The position numbers and the translations under genes are program-made. A DNA stretch of 64,000 bases from an uncultured Bacilli bacterium (GTDB lineage Bacteria; Bacillota_I; Bacilli_A; RF39; UBA660), in NCBI GenBank assembly GCA_934183185.1, contig CAKPSO010000005.1, forward strand, positions 1-64,000. The letters are read 5' to 3'. This document shows positions 42,874 to 52,300 of this stretch, piece after piece (position 1 is the first letter of the stretch; each line of letters opens with the position of its first letter). The notes under the pieces are model-generated. The model made no database searches. It was not told the DNA's origin and was given only the letters and a program-made list of their open reading frames with translations.

Positions 42874-43335
42874 ATGAAAGAAAGAATTGCTCATTTAAAT
42901 TCAACTATTTGCTATTTAAAAAATGATAATAAAATTTTAATGATTAAATTTTCTAAAAAGTGGGGACAAGTTTATGCTCCACCTGGAGGAAAATTTGAGT
43001 CTGGGGAAACACCTTTGGATTGTATTAAAAGGGAGTTTTATGAAGAAACAGGATTAACTTTAATAAATCCAAAACTTCAGGGTATATCCTATTGGCAAGA
43101 TACTGCAGAGGGAATTATATTTATATATACTGCTGAAGAATATGAAGGTAAATTAAATATGACTTCTTCTGAAGGTAAATTAGAGTGGATAAAAATTGAT
43201 GATTTATTATCGATAAAACAGTTTGATCAAAATGAAAAATTTACTTCTTATTTGTTTAAAGATGAATTGTTTGAAGGAAAATTCTTATTAGATGATAAAT
43301 GCAAAGTTTTAAAATATGAAATAAGAAATATGTAG
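42874..43335 (+). CDS. Nudix hydrolase
   Basis: A 153-residue Nudix protein from ATG 42874 (TTGGAGG upstream). The Nudix box G39-x5-E45-x7-R53-E54-x2-EE-x-G is complete in GGKFESGETPLDCIKREFYE. It is similar in layout to 8-oxo-dGTP-type (MutT-like) sanitising enzymes; substrate specificity is not visible. Standing next to the glycosylase-domain gene, it could belong to a nucleotide- or DNA-damage theme, but each gene appears separately expressed. Confidence 0.88.
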   Translation: MKERIAHLNSTICYLKNDNKILMIKFSKKWGQVYAPPGGKFESGETPLDCIKREFYEETGLTLINPKLQGISYWQDTAEGIIFIYTAEEYEGKLNMTSSEGKLEWIKIDDLLSIKQFDQNEKFTSYLFKDELFEGKFLLDDKCKVLKYEIRNM

Positions 43336-43491
43336 TTGATAAATGAAGATAGTAGATCTATAAAAATCTATTAAAGGGAAAATAACTATGAGAAAAATAT
43401 TTTAGTTACTGAGAAAGTCGTTGGTACTAAAATTAAATAGTTAGTTATTAGGAGTTCTTGGCAGAATCCAATAATAATGGTGGTGAAATAA

Positions 43492-44120
43492 ATGACTAGG
43501 ATATTGTCTGTCGAAGAAACCAGAAAATGTTTGAGAGCATGGCGTGAATTTGCTGATAGAGATGCATTAGAAGTTTTAACAGTTTGCAATGGTGGATTAG
43601 TTGTATTTATAGCTAAAAAATACTTAGGAAGAGGCTTAACATTTGATGAATTGAAATCAGCAGGAAACGAAGGATTATTAAATGCAATCAATAATTTGAT
43701 TATAAGGAAAGACCAATAGAAGGATTTGGAACATATATTTCTATAGCTATTACGAATAAAATAAAAAATGAATTAAGGGATTATAATAAACATAGCTATG
43801 TATTATGCTTTGAACAACCAATAGGTCAAAATAAAGATGGTAGCGAAAAGAAATTAGAAGATTTAGTTGGAACTGATGAAGAACAATTATTTGAAGATGT
43901 TATTTCTAAAATGAAAATAAATATCGTTCGAGAGGCTCTACAACGTTTAACTCCTAGAGAACGACAAATTGTTTTACTACGATATGGCCTTGATGATCGC
44001 AAAAAAACACTAGACCAAATGGCTGAGATGTTTGGCTGTTCTAGAACTGCAGTCTATGTGCAAGAACAAAAGACACTAGTCAAAATGAAACATACTATAC
44101 AAGAAATACAAAAAAATTAA
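43492..44120 (+). pseudogene. sigma-70-family factor split by a -1 frameshift
   Basis: The first frame (43492-43719) encodes region-2 sequence, ALEVLTVCNGGLVVFIAKKYLGRG and DELKSAGNEGLLNAINN, then runs out. From 43695 the neighbouring frame continues FDYKERPIEGFGTYISIAITNKIK and on to region 4 (LTPRERQIVLLRYGLDD..., SRTAVYVQEQKTLVKMK), ending at 44120. Joining them gives about 209 residues. One missing base near AATAATTTG explains the break. A programmed shift is not supported by any clear slippery sequence. It was a specialised sigma factor, possibly brought by the accessory region. Confidence 0.82.
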
Positions 44121-44214
44121 CAGAGTTTATAGCTCAACAAATCTCAGAAATTTATTGTTCATGAACTCATACAATCAGTATTTCTTAAGGAAATAATATT
44201 GTTAATTATATTAT

Positions 44215-44252
44215 AAAAAAGCACTCATCATGCAAATGAAAAGTGCTTTTTT
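44215..44252. terminator. bidirectional terminator between the sigma pseudogene and rpmB
   Basis: AAAAAAGCACT and AGTGCTTTTTT form an 11-bp stem with a 16-base loop. It can act on both strands and probably terminates rpmB. Confidence 0.75.
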
Positions 44253-44284
44253 ATTATAATTTAAATGTGTAAAAAAAGAAGTAA

Positions 44285-44476
44285 CTATTCGTTTACTTCT
44301 TCAACTTTTGCATCTTTACGTGCTGTTCTTAATTCTCTAGCACTAACTCTAACCTTAGTTCCATCTTCTAATCTAACTACTTGAAGATTAACACCTTGTT
44401 TTTTACGAGTCTTGTTTAAAGCATGAGAACGTTTATTTCCGAATAAAGGTTTTTTACTAGTAACTTTAACTGCCAT
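44285..44476 (-). CDS. rpmB: 50S ribosomal protein L28
   Basis: A 63-residue L28 family protein: KKPLFGNKRSHALNKTRKK at the start and VRVSARELRTARKD near the end. The tail KVEEVNE is slightly longer and more acidic than usual. No zinc-binding cysteines are present (the C-minus form). AAAGGAGGAAT precedes the ATG. It is monocistronic and marks the return to core genome after the accessory region. Confidence 0.95.
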   Translation of the reverse strand: MAVKVTSKKPLFGNKRSHALNKTRKKQGVNLQVVRLEDGTKVRVSARELRTARKDAKVEEVNE

Positions 44477-44556
44477 TTCAATTCCTCCTTTGATACATAA
44501 TTAACTTGCGCTTATAACTTTATCATATATTTTTACTTTAGTCAAATGAAATATAG

Positions 44557-45315
44557 TTAATTTAGTATTTTTTGCAGTAATTTATGTGAATTTTTTTCCT
44601 CATTTTCATAGTATTCTTTAATATTATCTGGAATAATAATATGTTTTTCTAACTCAATATTTTCAATTATACTTTTTAAGTTTATTTTCTGTATTTCTTT
44701 TAACTTTTCCCTAAATATTGGATATTGATCTATTAAAATAGAATATTCAGTAAAACCCATAAAGTCCCATAATGGATTCCTACAGAAGAAGTTATCTATA
44801 CTTCTTTCAAATGATTGTTCATAATCATAGATGGGAGCTAATCTTAAATACTTATTTATTTCATTTATCTCAAATGTTAAGTTACACCCACATCTATCTT
44901 TTTGCATCATATAAGTATCTAGGGCTAGTAGTTTAAAAAAATCATCTAAAAATTCTTCCCTGTTAGCATCGTTAATACATTCACTTAGATAAAACTCTAT
45001 ATGATTTTCAAAATTATCACGTCTAAGTCTATAACTTAAAAAACTATTATGATCTAAATATACATATCCCATTCTTTTAAAACTAGGAGATGATAATATA
45101 ATATCATTAAATTCTGATTTAGCTATATAGTAATCAACTGTTCTTAGATTTATCTCTTTGGCTATTTTAGAGCCAATTAATTCATTAATATTAAAACATT
45201 TAAAATAATTAGGATTTTTAATATCTGCTTTATTATAGCTAGTTTTTATTAATTCTTCTTGAAGTATGATATAGTCTTCATCTATTTGATAATCATGCCA
45301 TTTAATATAACCCAT
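44557..45315 (-). CDS. HipA-like kinase-fold protein
   Basis: A 252-residue protein from ATG 45315 (GGTGAT upstream; an earlier in-frame start has no site). The stretch DTYMMQKDRCGCNLTFEIN followed by LRLAPIYDYEQSF resembles the catalytic and metal-binding region of HipA/PI3-4-kinase-like proteins (D..x.N then a D in a LAP-L/I-Y-D motif). The N-terminal part (NINELIGSKIAKEINL..VDYYIAKS) fits as the N-lobe. No HipB-like partner is adjacent. The function is uncertain: spore-coat or toxin-type kinases both have this fold. Confidence 0.55.
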   Translation of the reverse strand: MGYIKWHDYQIDEDYIILQEELIKTSYNKADIKNPNYFKCFNINELIGSKIAKEINLRTVDYYIAKSEFNDIILSSPSFKRMGYVYLDHNSFLSYRLRRDNFENHIEFYLSECINDANREEFLDDFFKLLALDTYMMQKDRCGCNLTFEINEINKYLRLAPIYDYEQSFERSIDNFFCRNPLWDFMGFTEYSILIDQYPIFREKLKEIQKINLKSIIENIELEKHIIIPDNIKEYYENEEKNSHKLLQKILN

Positions 45316-45405
45316 AGTATCACCACTTTTTTTCACATACGTTATCATATTTTTTTAGATAAGTCTATACTTTTGTGGTAATATATTATTAGGGAGGAAT
45401 AAGCT

Positions 45406-48357
45406 ATGTATACACCACTTAATATAAAAACTAATTATTCATTATTATCTAGTCTTATTAGAATAGATGACTTATTAAAATATGCAAAAGAACATAACTT
45501 TTCCTCATTAGCTATAGCTGATGATAATATGTTTGCAACTATGGAATTCTATAAAAAATGTAAAAGTAATAATATTAAACCAATTATTGGGTTAGAAGTA
45601 AAATTAGAAAATGGTATCTTATTAATATATGCTAAAGACTATGTTGGTTATCAATCACTTATAAAGCTTTCTACTATTCAGTCTGAGGGATTAGTTACTT
45701 TGGGAGATATTATTAACTATAGTAAAAATGTAATTACTATTATTCCAGTAATATATGAGGATATATATAACTTACTTAATAATAAGATATCTGATATTTA
45801 TACATCTTATTCTAATAAAGATGAAGAAGAATTGGCCCGTAAAATTAGTAATAAAATAGTATATGTATCTGAAGTACGTTATTTATATAAACAGGATAGT
45901 AATTATTTAAAATATTTATATATGATACGTGATTCTAAAACTATAACTAGTACTGTTGATTATGATATTTATGATAAAGAGATAAAGTTAGATGATATAT
46001 ATGATTATTCAAGTAATAGTGGTTTATTTCAAACTAATGAGATAGCTAGTTTATGTGATTTAGAGTTTCCAAAATCAGAATTATTATTACCAATATATAA
46101 GGAAACTAATGGGCTATCAGTACACGAATACTTAACTAATTTAGCACAGGCTGGATTAGTAAGACGTCTTAATAATCGAGTTTCTCAAAAGTATATTGAT
46201 CGCTTGGTTTATGAATTAGACATAGTTGATAGAATGGGATTTTCTAATTACTTTTTAGTTGTATATGATTTTATTAAATATGCTAAGAAAAATAAAATAT
46301 TAGTTGGTCCTGGACGTGGTAGTGGAGCAGGTTCATTAATATGTTATTCTATTGGGATAACTGATATAGATCCTATTAAGTATGATTTATTATTTGAAAG
46401 ATTTTTAAATCCTGAGCGAGTTAGTATGCCAGATATAGATACTGATTTTCCAGATGTTTATCGTGAACAGGTAATAGATTATGTAGTTAATAAATATGGA
46501 CTAAAACGAGTTAGTGGAATAGTAACATTTGGTACTTTAGCTGCTAAGCAGGCAATACGTGATGTATCAAGAGTATTAAATGTACCTTTATTCCAAGTTG
46601 ATTTAATAACTAAGAAAATTCCTAGTTTTACTAAGAAAAAATTAAATGATTTCTATAAAGAAAATATTGACTTTAGGAACTTGATAAATAGTGATGAGAA
46701 ATTAAAGAAGATGTTTCAAATAGCAGTAATGGTAGAGGGATTTCCTAGACATACATCTAGTCATGCAGCAGGAATTATTATGTGTAAAAAAGATTTAGAT
46801 GAAGTTATTCCATTAATAAAAGATAATAATATGTATTTAAGTGCTTATACTATGGAATATTTAGAGGAACTTGGTCTACTTAAAATGGATTTTTTAGGAT
46901 TAAAAACACTAACTACTATTATGAATATTATTAATGATATTAATGCTGGTAATGAGGGTAGTAGTACGGTAGTTGACTTTAATAGTATTCCTTTAAATGA
47001 TGATAGGGTACTTGAGTGTTTTAGAAAAGCTGATACTCTAGGTATTTTTCAGTTTGAATCTGATGGGATGCGTAAATTTTTAAGAGATTTACATCCAGAT
47101 TCTTTTGAAGATATTTTTGCGGCTATTGCGTTATTTAGACCTGGACCTGCTTCAAATATTGATTCTTATATTAGAAGAAAAGAAGGTAAGGAGAAGATTA
47201 CATATTTGGATGATAGTCTAGAACCAATTTTAAAAAGTACTAAGGGTATTATTATTTATCAGGAACAAATTATTCAAATAGCTAATATTTATGCTGGTTA
47301 TACTTTAGGAGAAGCTGATATTTTAAGACGTGCTATGAGTAAGAAAAAAATGGATGTTTTGGTACAGGAAGAATCTAAATTTATTCAAAGAAGTGTGGAA
47401 AAGGGGCATTCAAAAGATGTAGCTAAGCAAATATTTGATTTGATTTTAAACTTCGCTAATTATGGTTTTAATCGTTCACATTCAGTTGCATATTCATTAA
47501 TAGCTTATAAAATGGCTTATTTAAAGGTATATTATCCACTATATTTTTATGCTAGTTTATTAACCTCTGTAATTGATGGGGAAATTAAGACTAAGAATTA
47601 TATTATGGAAGCTAAAGCCCATGGCGTTAAAATATTACCCCCTAGTATAAATAAGAGTGGACTTGAATATATAGTTGAAAAAGATGGATTACGTTTTCCA
47701 TTATCAGCTATTAAGAGTATAGGAGTTCAGACTGCTAGAAGTATTATTGATAATCGTAATTATCGTTATACTGATATTTTTGACTTCGTTAGTAAGACTA
47801 TAATTAGTGGTATTAATAGTAAGACTATTGAAGTGTTAATTGATGTAGGATGTTTTGAGGAATTGGGATATAACCATCAAACTCTTCATCATAACTTAGA
47901 CAGTATTATGAACTATGCTGAATTAGTTAAGAATCTTGATCCAGACTATGTATTAAAACCTGATATCGAGGTAGTAGATGACTATTCAAAAGATTATTTA
48001 GTTAAAAGAGAAAAAGAATTACTAGGTTTTTACCTTAGTAATCATCCTGTTACTTTTTATAAATCAAACTATCAGGATATTATATCATTAGATAAAGCCA
48101 AAAATTATCTTGGAAAAAATATTACTACTGTTGTGTTAGTAGAAAGATTTAGAGTTATTCAAACTAAGAATGGTGATGATATGATGTTCTTTGATGGTAG
48201 CGATGAATATGGAAAGATGGATTTTACTCTATTTCCTAAATTGTATCAACAGTATTCATTCTTGAAATCTGGTGATATTATTAAAGTAGTTGGTAATGTT
48301 GAAAGAAGATATGATAATTATCAAGTAATAATAAATAAATTAGAAAAATTAAATTAA
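45406..48357 (+). CDS. dnaE: DNA polymerase III alpha subunit DnaE
   Basis: A 983-residue C-family replicative polymerase. The catalytic aspartates are in PDIDTDFPD near residue 342, with GPGRGSGAGSL and the later R-x2-AMSKKK nearby. Helix-hairpin-helix and an OB-fold follow. The N-terminal PHP domain starts KTNYSLLSS where proofreading-type PHP domains have His-x-His, so its metal site looks lost. Together with PolC downstream it forms the two-polymerase system of low-GC Gram-positives, in which DnaE extends primers. AGGGAGGA precedes the ATG. Confidence 0.96.
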   Translation: MYTPLNIKTNYSLLSSLIRIDDLLKYAKEHNFSSLAIADDNMFATMEFYKKCKSNNIKPIIGLEVKLENGILLIYAKDYVGYQSLIKLSTIQSEGLVTLGDIINYSKNVITIIPVIYEDIYNLLNNKISDIYTSYSNKDEEELARKISNKIVYVSEVRYLYKQDSNYLKYLYMIRDSKTITSTVDYDIYDKEIKLDDIYDYSSNSGLFQTNEIASLCDLEFPKSELLLPIYKETNGLSVHEYLTNLAQAGLVRRLNNRVSQKYIDRLVYELDIVDRMGFSNYFLVVYDFIKYAKKNKILVGPGRGSGAGSLICYSIGITDIDPIKYDLLFERFLNPERVSMPDIDTDFPDVYREQVIDYVVNKYGLKRVSGIVTFGTLAAKQAIRDVSRVLNVPLFQVDLITKKIPSFTKKKLNDFYKENIDFRNLINSDEKLKKMFQIAVMVEGFPRHTSSHAAGIIMCKKDLDEVIPLIKDNNMYLSAYTMEYLEELGLLKMDFLGLKTLTTIMNIINDINAGNEGSSTVVDFNSIPLNDDRVLECFRKADTLGIFQFESDGMRKFLRDLHPDSFEDIFAAIALFRPGPASNIDSYIRRKEGKEKITYLDDSLEPILKSTKGIIIYQEQIIQIANIYAGYTLGEADILRRAMSKKKMDVLVQEESKFIQRSVEKGHSKDVAKQIFDLILNFANYGFNRSHSVAYSLIAYKMAYLKVYYPLYFYASLLTSVIDGEIKTKNYIMEAKAHGVKILPPSINKSGLEYIVEKDGLRFPLSAIKSIGVQTARSIIDNRNYRYTDIFDFVSKTIISGINSKTIEVLIDVGCFEELGYNHQTLHHNLDSIMNYAELVKNLDPDYVLKPDIEVVDDYSKDYLVKREKELLGFYLSNHPVTFYKSNYQDIISLDKAKNYLGKNITTVVLVERFRVIQTKNGDDMMFFDGSDEYGKMDFTLFPKLYQQYSFLKSGDIIKVVGNVERRYDNYQVIINKLEKLN

Positions 48358-48437
48358 AAGTATTAAAACCATTAAAAATAGTTTATTATCCCTTTATTTT
48401 ATGGTATATTTGTATTAAAAGCAAAGGTAGTGATAGA

Positions 48438-49268
48438 ATGAGACTAAATTTTCAGACAAATGATTATTTACTTATATGGAATTTATTATATGGTGCTTCT
48501 ATTTCTCCTAGAGTACATAGCTTTAAGCAAAAGCTTTGGACTACTTATAAAAAACAGTATAATGGTGGATTTAAAGATAAAGAAGAAATGCTACAGGACT
48601 TTAAAAATTATATTCCAGATGATGATACTCTTTATAACTTAGTATTAGAAAGTGATACTTTTATGACTATAAAGAGAGAAACTGAAAAACATCGTGTTGA
48701 ACTTTTAAAAATATGGGATGAGAATAAGAAAAATATTATTAAGAACTTAAAAGAAATACTAAGATTTCCAATGAAAGATAATTATAATATTTTAGTATTA
48801 CATCCACATATGGATACTTTACTAACTTCTAATTCAACCTCAAATATTGGTTGGGGGTTTCGTAATGATTTAAGTGACTGTATTATGACTTTGACTAATA
48901 TTATTTATACATTAGTTAGTTATGAATTAAAGGGATTTCAAAAAGAATATAAAGAAATAGTTCAGGCAGTACTTGAACTTTCTATATATAATGAATTATA
49001 TACTAGAATATCTGGTATTTCTAATCACTTAGCAGGAGATAAGACTTTAAGTTTTTTAAAACGTCAAATATATCCATATTGGTTAATGTATTTGGGATGC
49101 GATAAAGAAGATATGACACATTATATGATGCGTGATCAAATAGCTTTTGATATAGACGAATATACGATTGAGAAAGGGTTAAAGAAAGTTAATTTATATG
49201 ATTTTATAAAATTCTGTATTAGAAATCAAAAACATATTATACGTATTAATACTTTAGAAATAATATAG
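48438..49268 (+). CDS. hypothetical protein between dnaE and polC
   Basis: A 276-residue soluble protein. Visible features include NYNILVLHPHMDTLL and a helical centre (YELKGFQKEYKEIVQAVLELSIYNELYTRI), and the C-terminus has HYMMRDQIAFDIDEYTIEKG. I recognise no family. A promoter-like pair TTTATT (48382-48387) and TATATT (48405-48410), 17 bases apart, lies upstream. The gene lies between the two replicative polymerase genes but has no visible replication motif. Confidence 0.6.
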   Translation: MRLNFQTNDYLLIWNLLYGASISPRVHSFKQKLWTTYKKQYNGGFKDKEEMLQDFKNYIPDDDTLYNLVLESDTFMTIKRETEKHRVELLKIWDENKKNIIKNLKEILRFPMKDNYNILVLHPHMDTLLTSNSTSNIGWGFRNDLSDCIMTLTNIIYTLVSYELKGFQKEYKEIVQAVLELSIYNELYTRISGISNHLAGDKTLSFLKRQIYPYWLMYLGCDKEDMTHYMMRDQIAFDIDEYTIEKGLKKVNLYDFIKFCIRNQKHIIRINTLEII

Positions 49269-49316
49269 ATTTCATATTAGAAATTTATTTTATTCTAAAT
49301 AGCAGGGGGAAGTACA

Positions 49317-52300
49317 ATGAATGAGGATAAAATAAAAATATTATTTAAACAATTAAATTTATCACAGGAAGAACAGGATAAATATAAAGATTTAAGTTTA
49401 GATAAAGTAAAAGTAAATGAAAAACTTGGTAGTTGGACTTTTGTGTTAAAAGCTAATTCTATACTTCCTTTGACTGATTATGTTTTTTTAAGTGAGGGAT
49501 GCAGAAAAGCTTTTCAGGATATTAAGATAGTAAATATATGTATTTTGCCTATTAATAAAACTAATGATTATTTTAATGATTACTATAGTTATGCTTTAAA
49601 TAACTGTAAAGATATATTAGTATTTGCTCCTATATTTAAAGATAGTTTAATAGAAGTTGATGATTCTTATTACATTGAAACAACTAATATTGAAGAGGAT
49701 AAGCAGGTTAATAGTTTACTTTCTAAATTAAACTGGTTATTAAGTTTGTATGGCTTTGATGTAGAAGTTAAGACTAAATTAAATGAAGAAAAAGAAAAAA
49801 GTGTACGTAAAGAGATAGAATTAGAGCTTGCTCAAACTAAGGTTAATGTTCAACCAGTTATTAATAAAAGTGAAAGTACTACTACTTTTCAACCTAAAAC
49901 AGATGGGGCTCAAAAACAGTATCGTCGTAGTAAAAAGGAAGATGATCCTAGTGTAATTATTGGTAGAAAGATAACAGATACTCCAATTCAAATGAAGAGT
50001 ATTATTGGGGAAGCTGATAATGTTACAGTAGAGGGTTATGTTTTTGGAATAGATTTTTTTGAATCTAGTAAGACAGATTTTAAAATTATTACTTTAAAGG
50101 TTACTGATTACTCAGATAGTATTTACTGTAAGGTATTTGCACGTGGTGATGAAGAGTATCAGAATATTAAGAAAGATTTAAAAGAGGGAAAATGGTTCTT
50201 AATAAAGGGTTATATTAAGAATGATCAATATTCAAAAGAATTAGTTTTAAATGCTAGAGATATTAATATCGTTAAGAAAGAAAGTAAAAAGATAGAAGAT
50301 AATGCTTTAGTAAAAAGAGTAGAGTTACATGCTCATACTATGATGAGTCAGATGGATGGTATTACTAAACTTGATTTGGGTAAACATACTTGTGAGTTAG
50401 TGGAACGTACTATTCAAATGGGTTATAGGGGAGTAGCTATTACTGATCATAATGGATGTCAGGCTTTTCCAATATCATTTGGAATTATTAAGGGACATAA
50501 TAAGAGTATTCGTAAGAAGATTAAGGAAAATATTGAAGCTTTAAAAGAAGAAATAGATAATGAAACTGATAGTTCTAAGAAAGAAGAGTTAGAATCTAAA
50601 CTTAATGATGAAATAGAAAAATCAAAGAATCCTCCTATATTTAAAGGATTATATGGAACTGAGTTAACATTAGTAGATGATACAGTTAATATTGTTGTTA
50701 GGCCAACTGATGATGATATGATTCATAATACTTATGTAGTATTTGATACAGAAACTACTGGATTTAATGCTGGTGGTGCGGATCAAATGATTGAAATAGG
50801 TGCTGTTAAAATAAAAGATGGAGAAATAATTGATCGCTTTGATCAGTTAATTGATCCAAAGAGACATATACCAGATAAGATTACGGAACTTACATGTATT
50901 ACTGATGATATGGTTAGGGGAAAGAAATCTGAAGAAGAAGTAACTAAAATGTTCTTAGAGTGGACAGGTAATCTACCTATGGTTGCTCATAATGCTAAGT
51001 TTGATATTTCATTTATTGAGATGGCTATGTATAAATATAACCTTGGTGAATTTAAAAATACCGTGATAGATACTTTAGAATTATCTCGTGCCTTAGATCA
51101 GGGATATTCTAGGCATTCATTGTCAGCACTTGTTAAAAGATATGATGTACCTTGGGAAGAGGATGCTCACCATAGAGCTGACTATGATGCAGAGGGAACA
51201 GCTTTTGTATTTAGTAAGATGTTAAAAAAGTTAGAAATGCAAAAGTATGAAAAAATAAGTGATTTAGATAATTTAATTTCTAAAGATGAGATGTATAAAT
51301 TTGGTAGAACTTATCATTTTAATGCTATCGCTATTAATAAAAAAGGGTTAAAGAATTTATTTAAAATTATCTCTTTAGCTAATACTATTTATTTATATAA
51401 GACTCCACGTATTCTAAGAAGTAAGTTGAATGAATTAAGAGATGGATTACTTATTGGTAGTGGATGCTATGAATCAGAGGTATTTACAGAAGCTAGAAGT
51501 AAAGAGGGAGAAGAATTAACTAATATTATTAATTTTTATGATTATGTTGAGGTTCAACCTCCTGAAGTTTATGATCATCTAATTCAGTTAAATGACTTTA
51601 AGGATGGAAATGAATTAAAGACTCATATTAAGAAAATTATAAGTGCAGTAAAAGAAGCTGGAAAGATAATAGTGGCTACTGGTGATGTCCATCATTTTGA
51701 AAGGGAAGATAAAATATATCGTGAAATTATAGTTAATCAGAAAGTACCTGGTGGGGGAAGACATCCTTTGGCTAAGAAGGATATTACTTCTATTCCATCT
51801 CAGCATTTTAGAACTACTGATGAGATGTTAAATGATTTTTCTTTCTTAGATAGTGATCTTGCTTATGAAATAGTAGTTACTAATACTAATAAAGTTTTAG
51901 ATATGGTTGATGAAATTGAAGTTATTCCTGATACTGGTGGTACACCTTTTTCTCCACGTGTAAAAAGTGATGATGAAAAGAGTTATCTAGATTGTCCACG
52001 TGTAGTTACTGATTTGGTTTATACGAAGGCTAAAAATTGGTATGGAGAACCACTTCCATATAGTATTGAGGAAAGACTTGGTACTGAACTTTATGGTGAT
52101 ATTGTGTTAACATCTATTAAACATGATTTAGCTGATTTAGATAAAGAAGAGTTAACTAAGGAGTCATTTAAAAGACTACATGAAATTATTTTAAAGGGAA
52201 GAGATAGCGTCTTTGATCAAGTTAGAAATTATTTGAAAAATACGAGTGAAGAAAAGTTGGATGAAGCAGGACTTGAAAAAAAATTAAAGTCATCTCTTGG

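Noticed and set aside
43680..43720. Programmed -1 frameshift in the sigma factor
   Set aside because: There is no X-XXY-YYZ slippery heptamer or evident downstream stem at the junction; a simple base loss is more likely.
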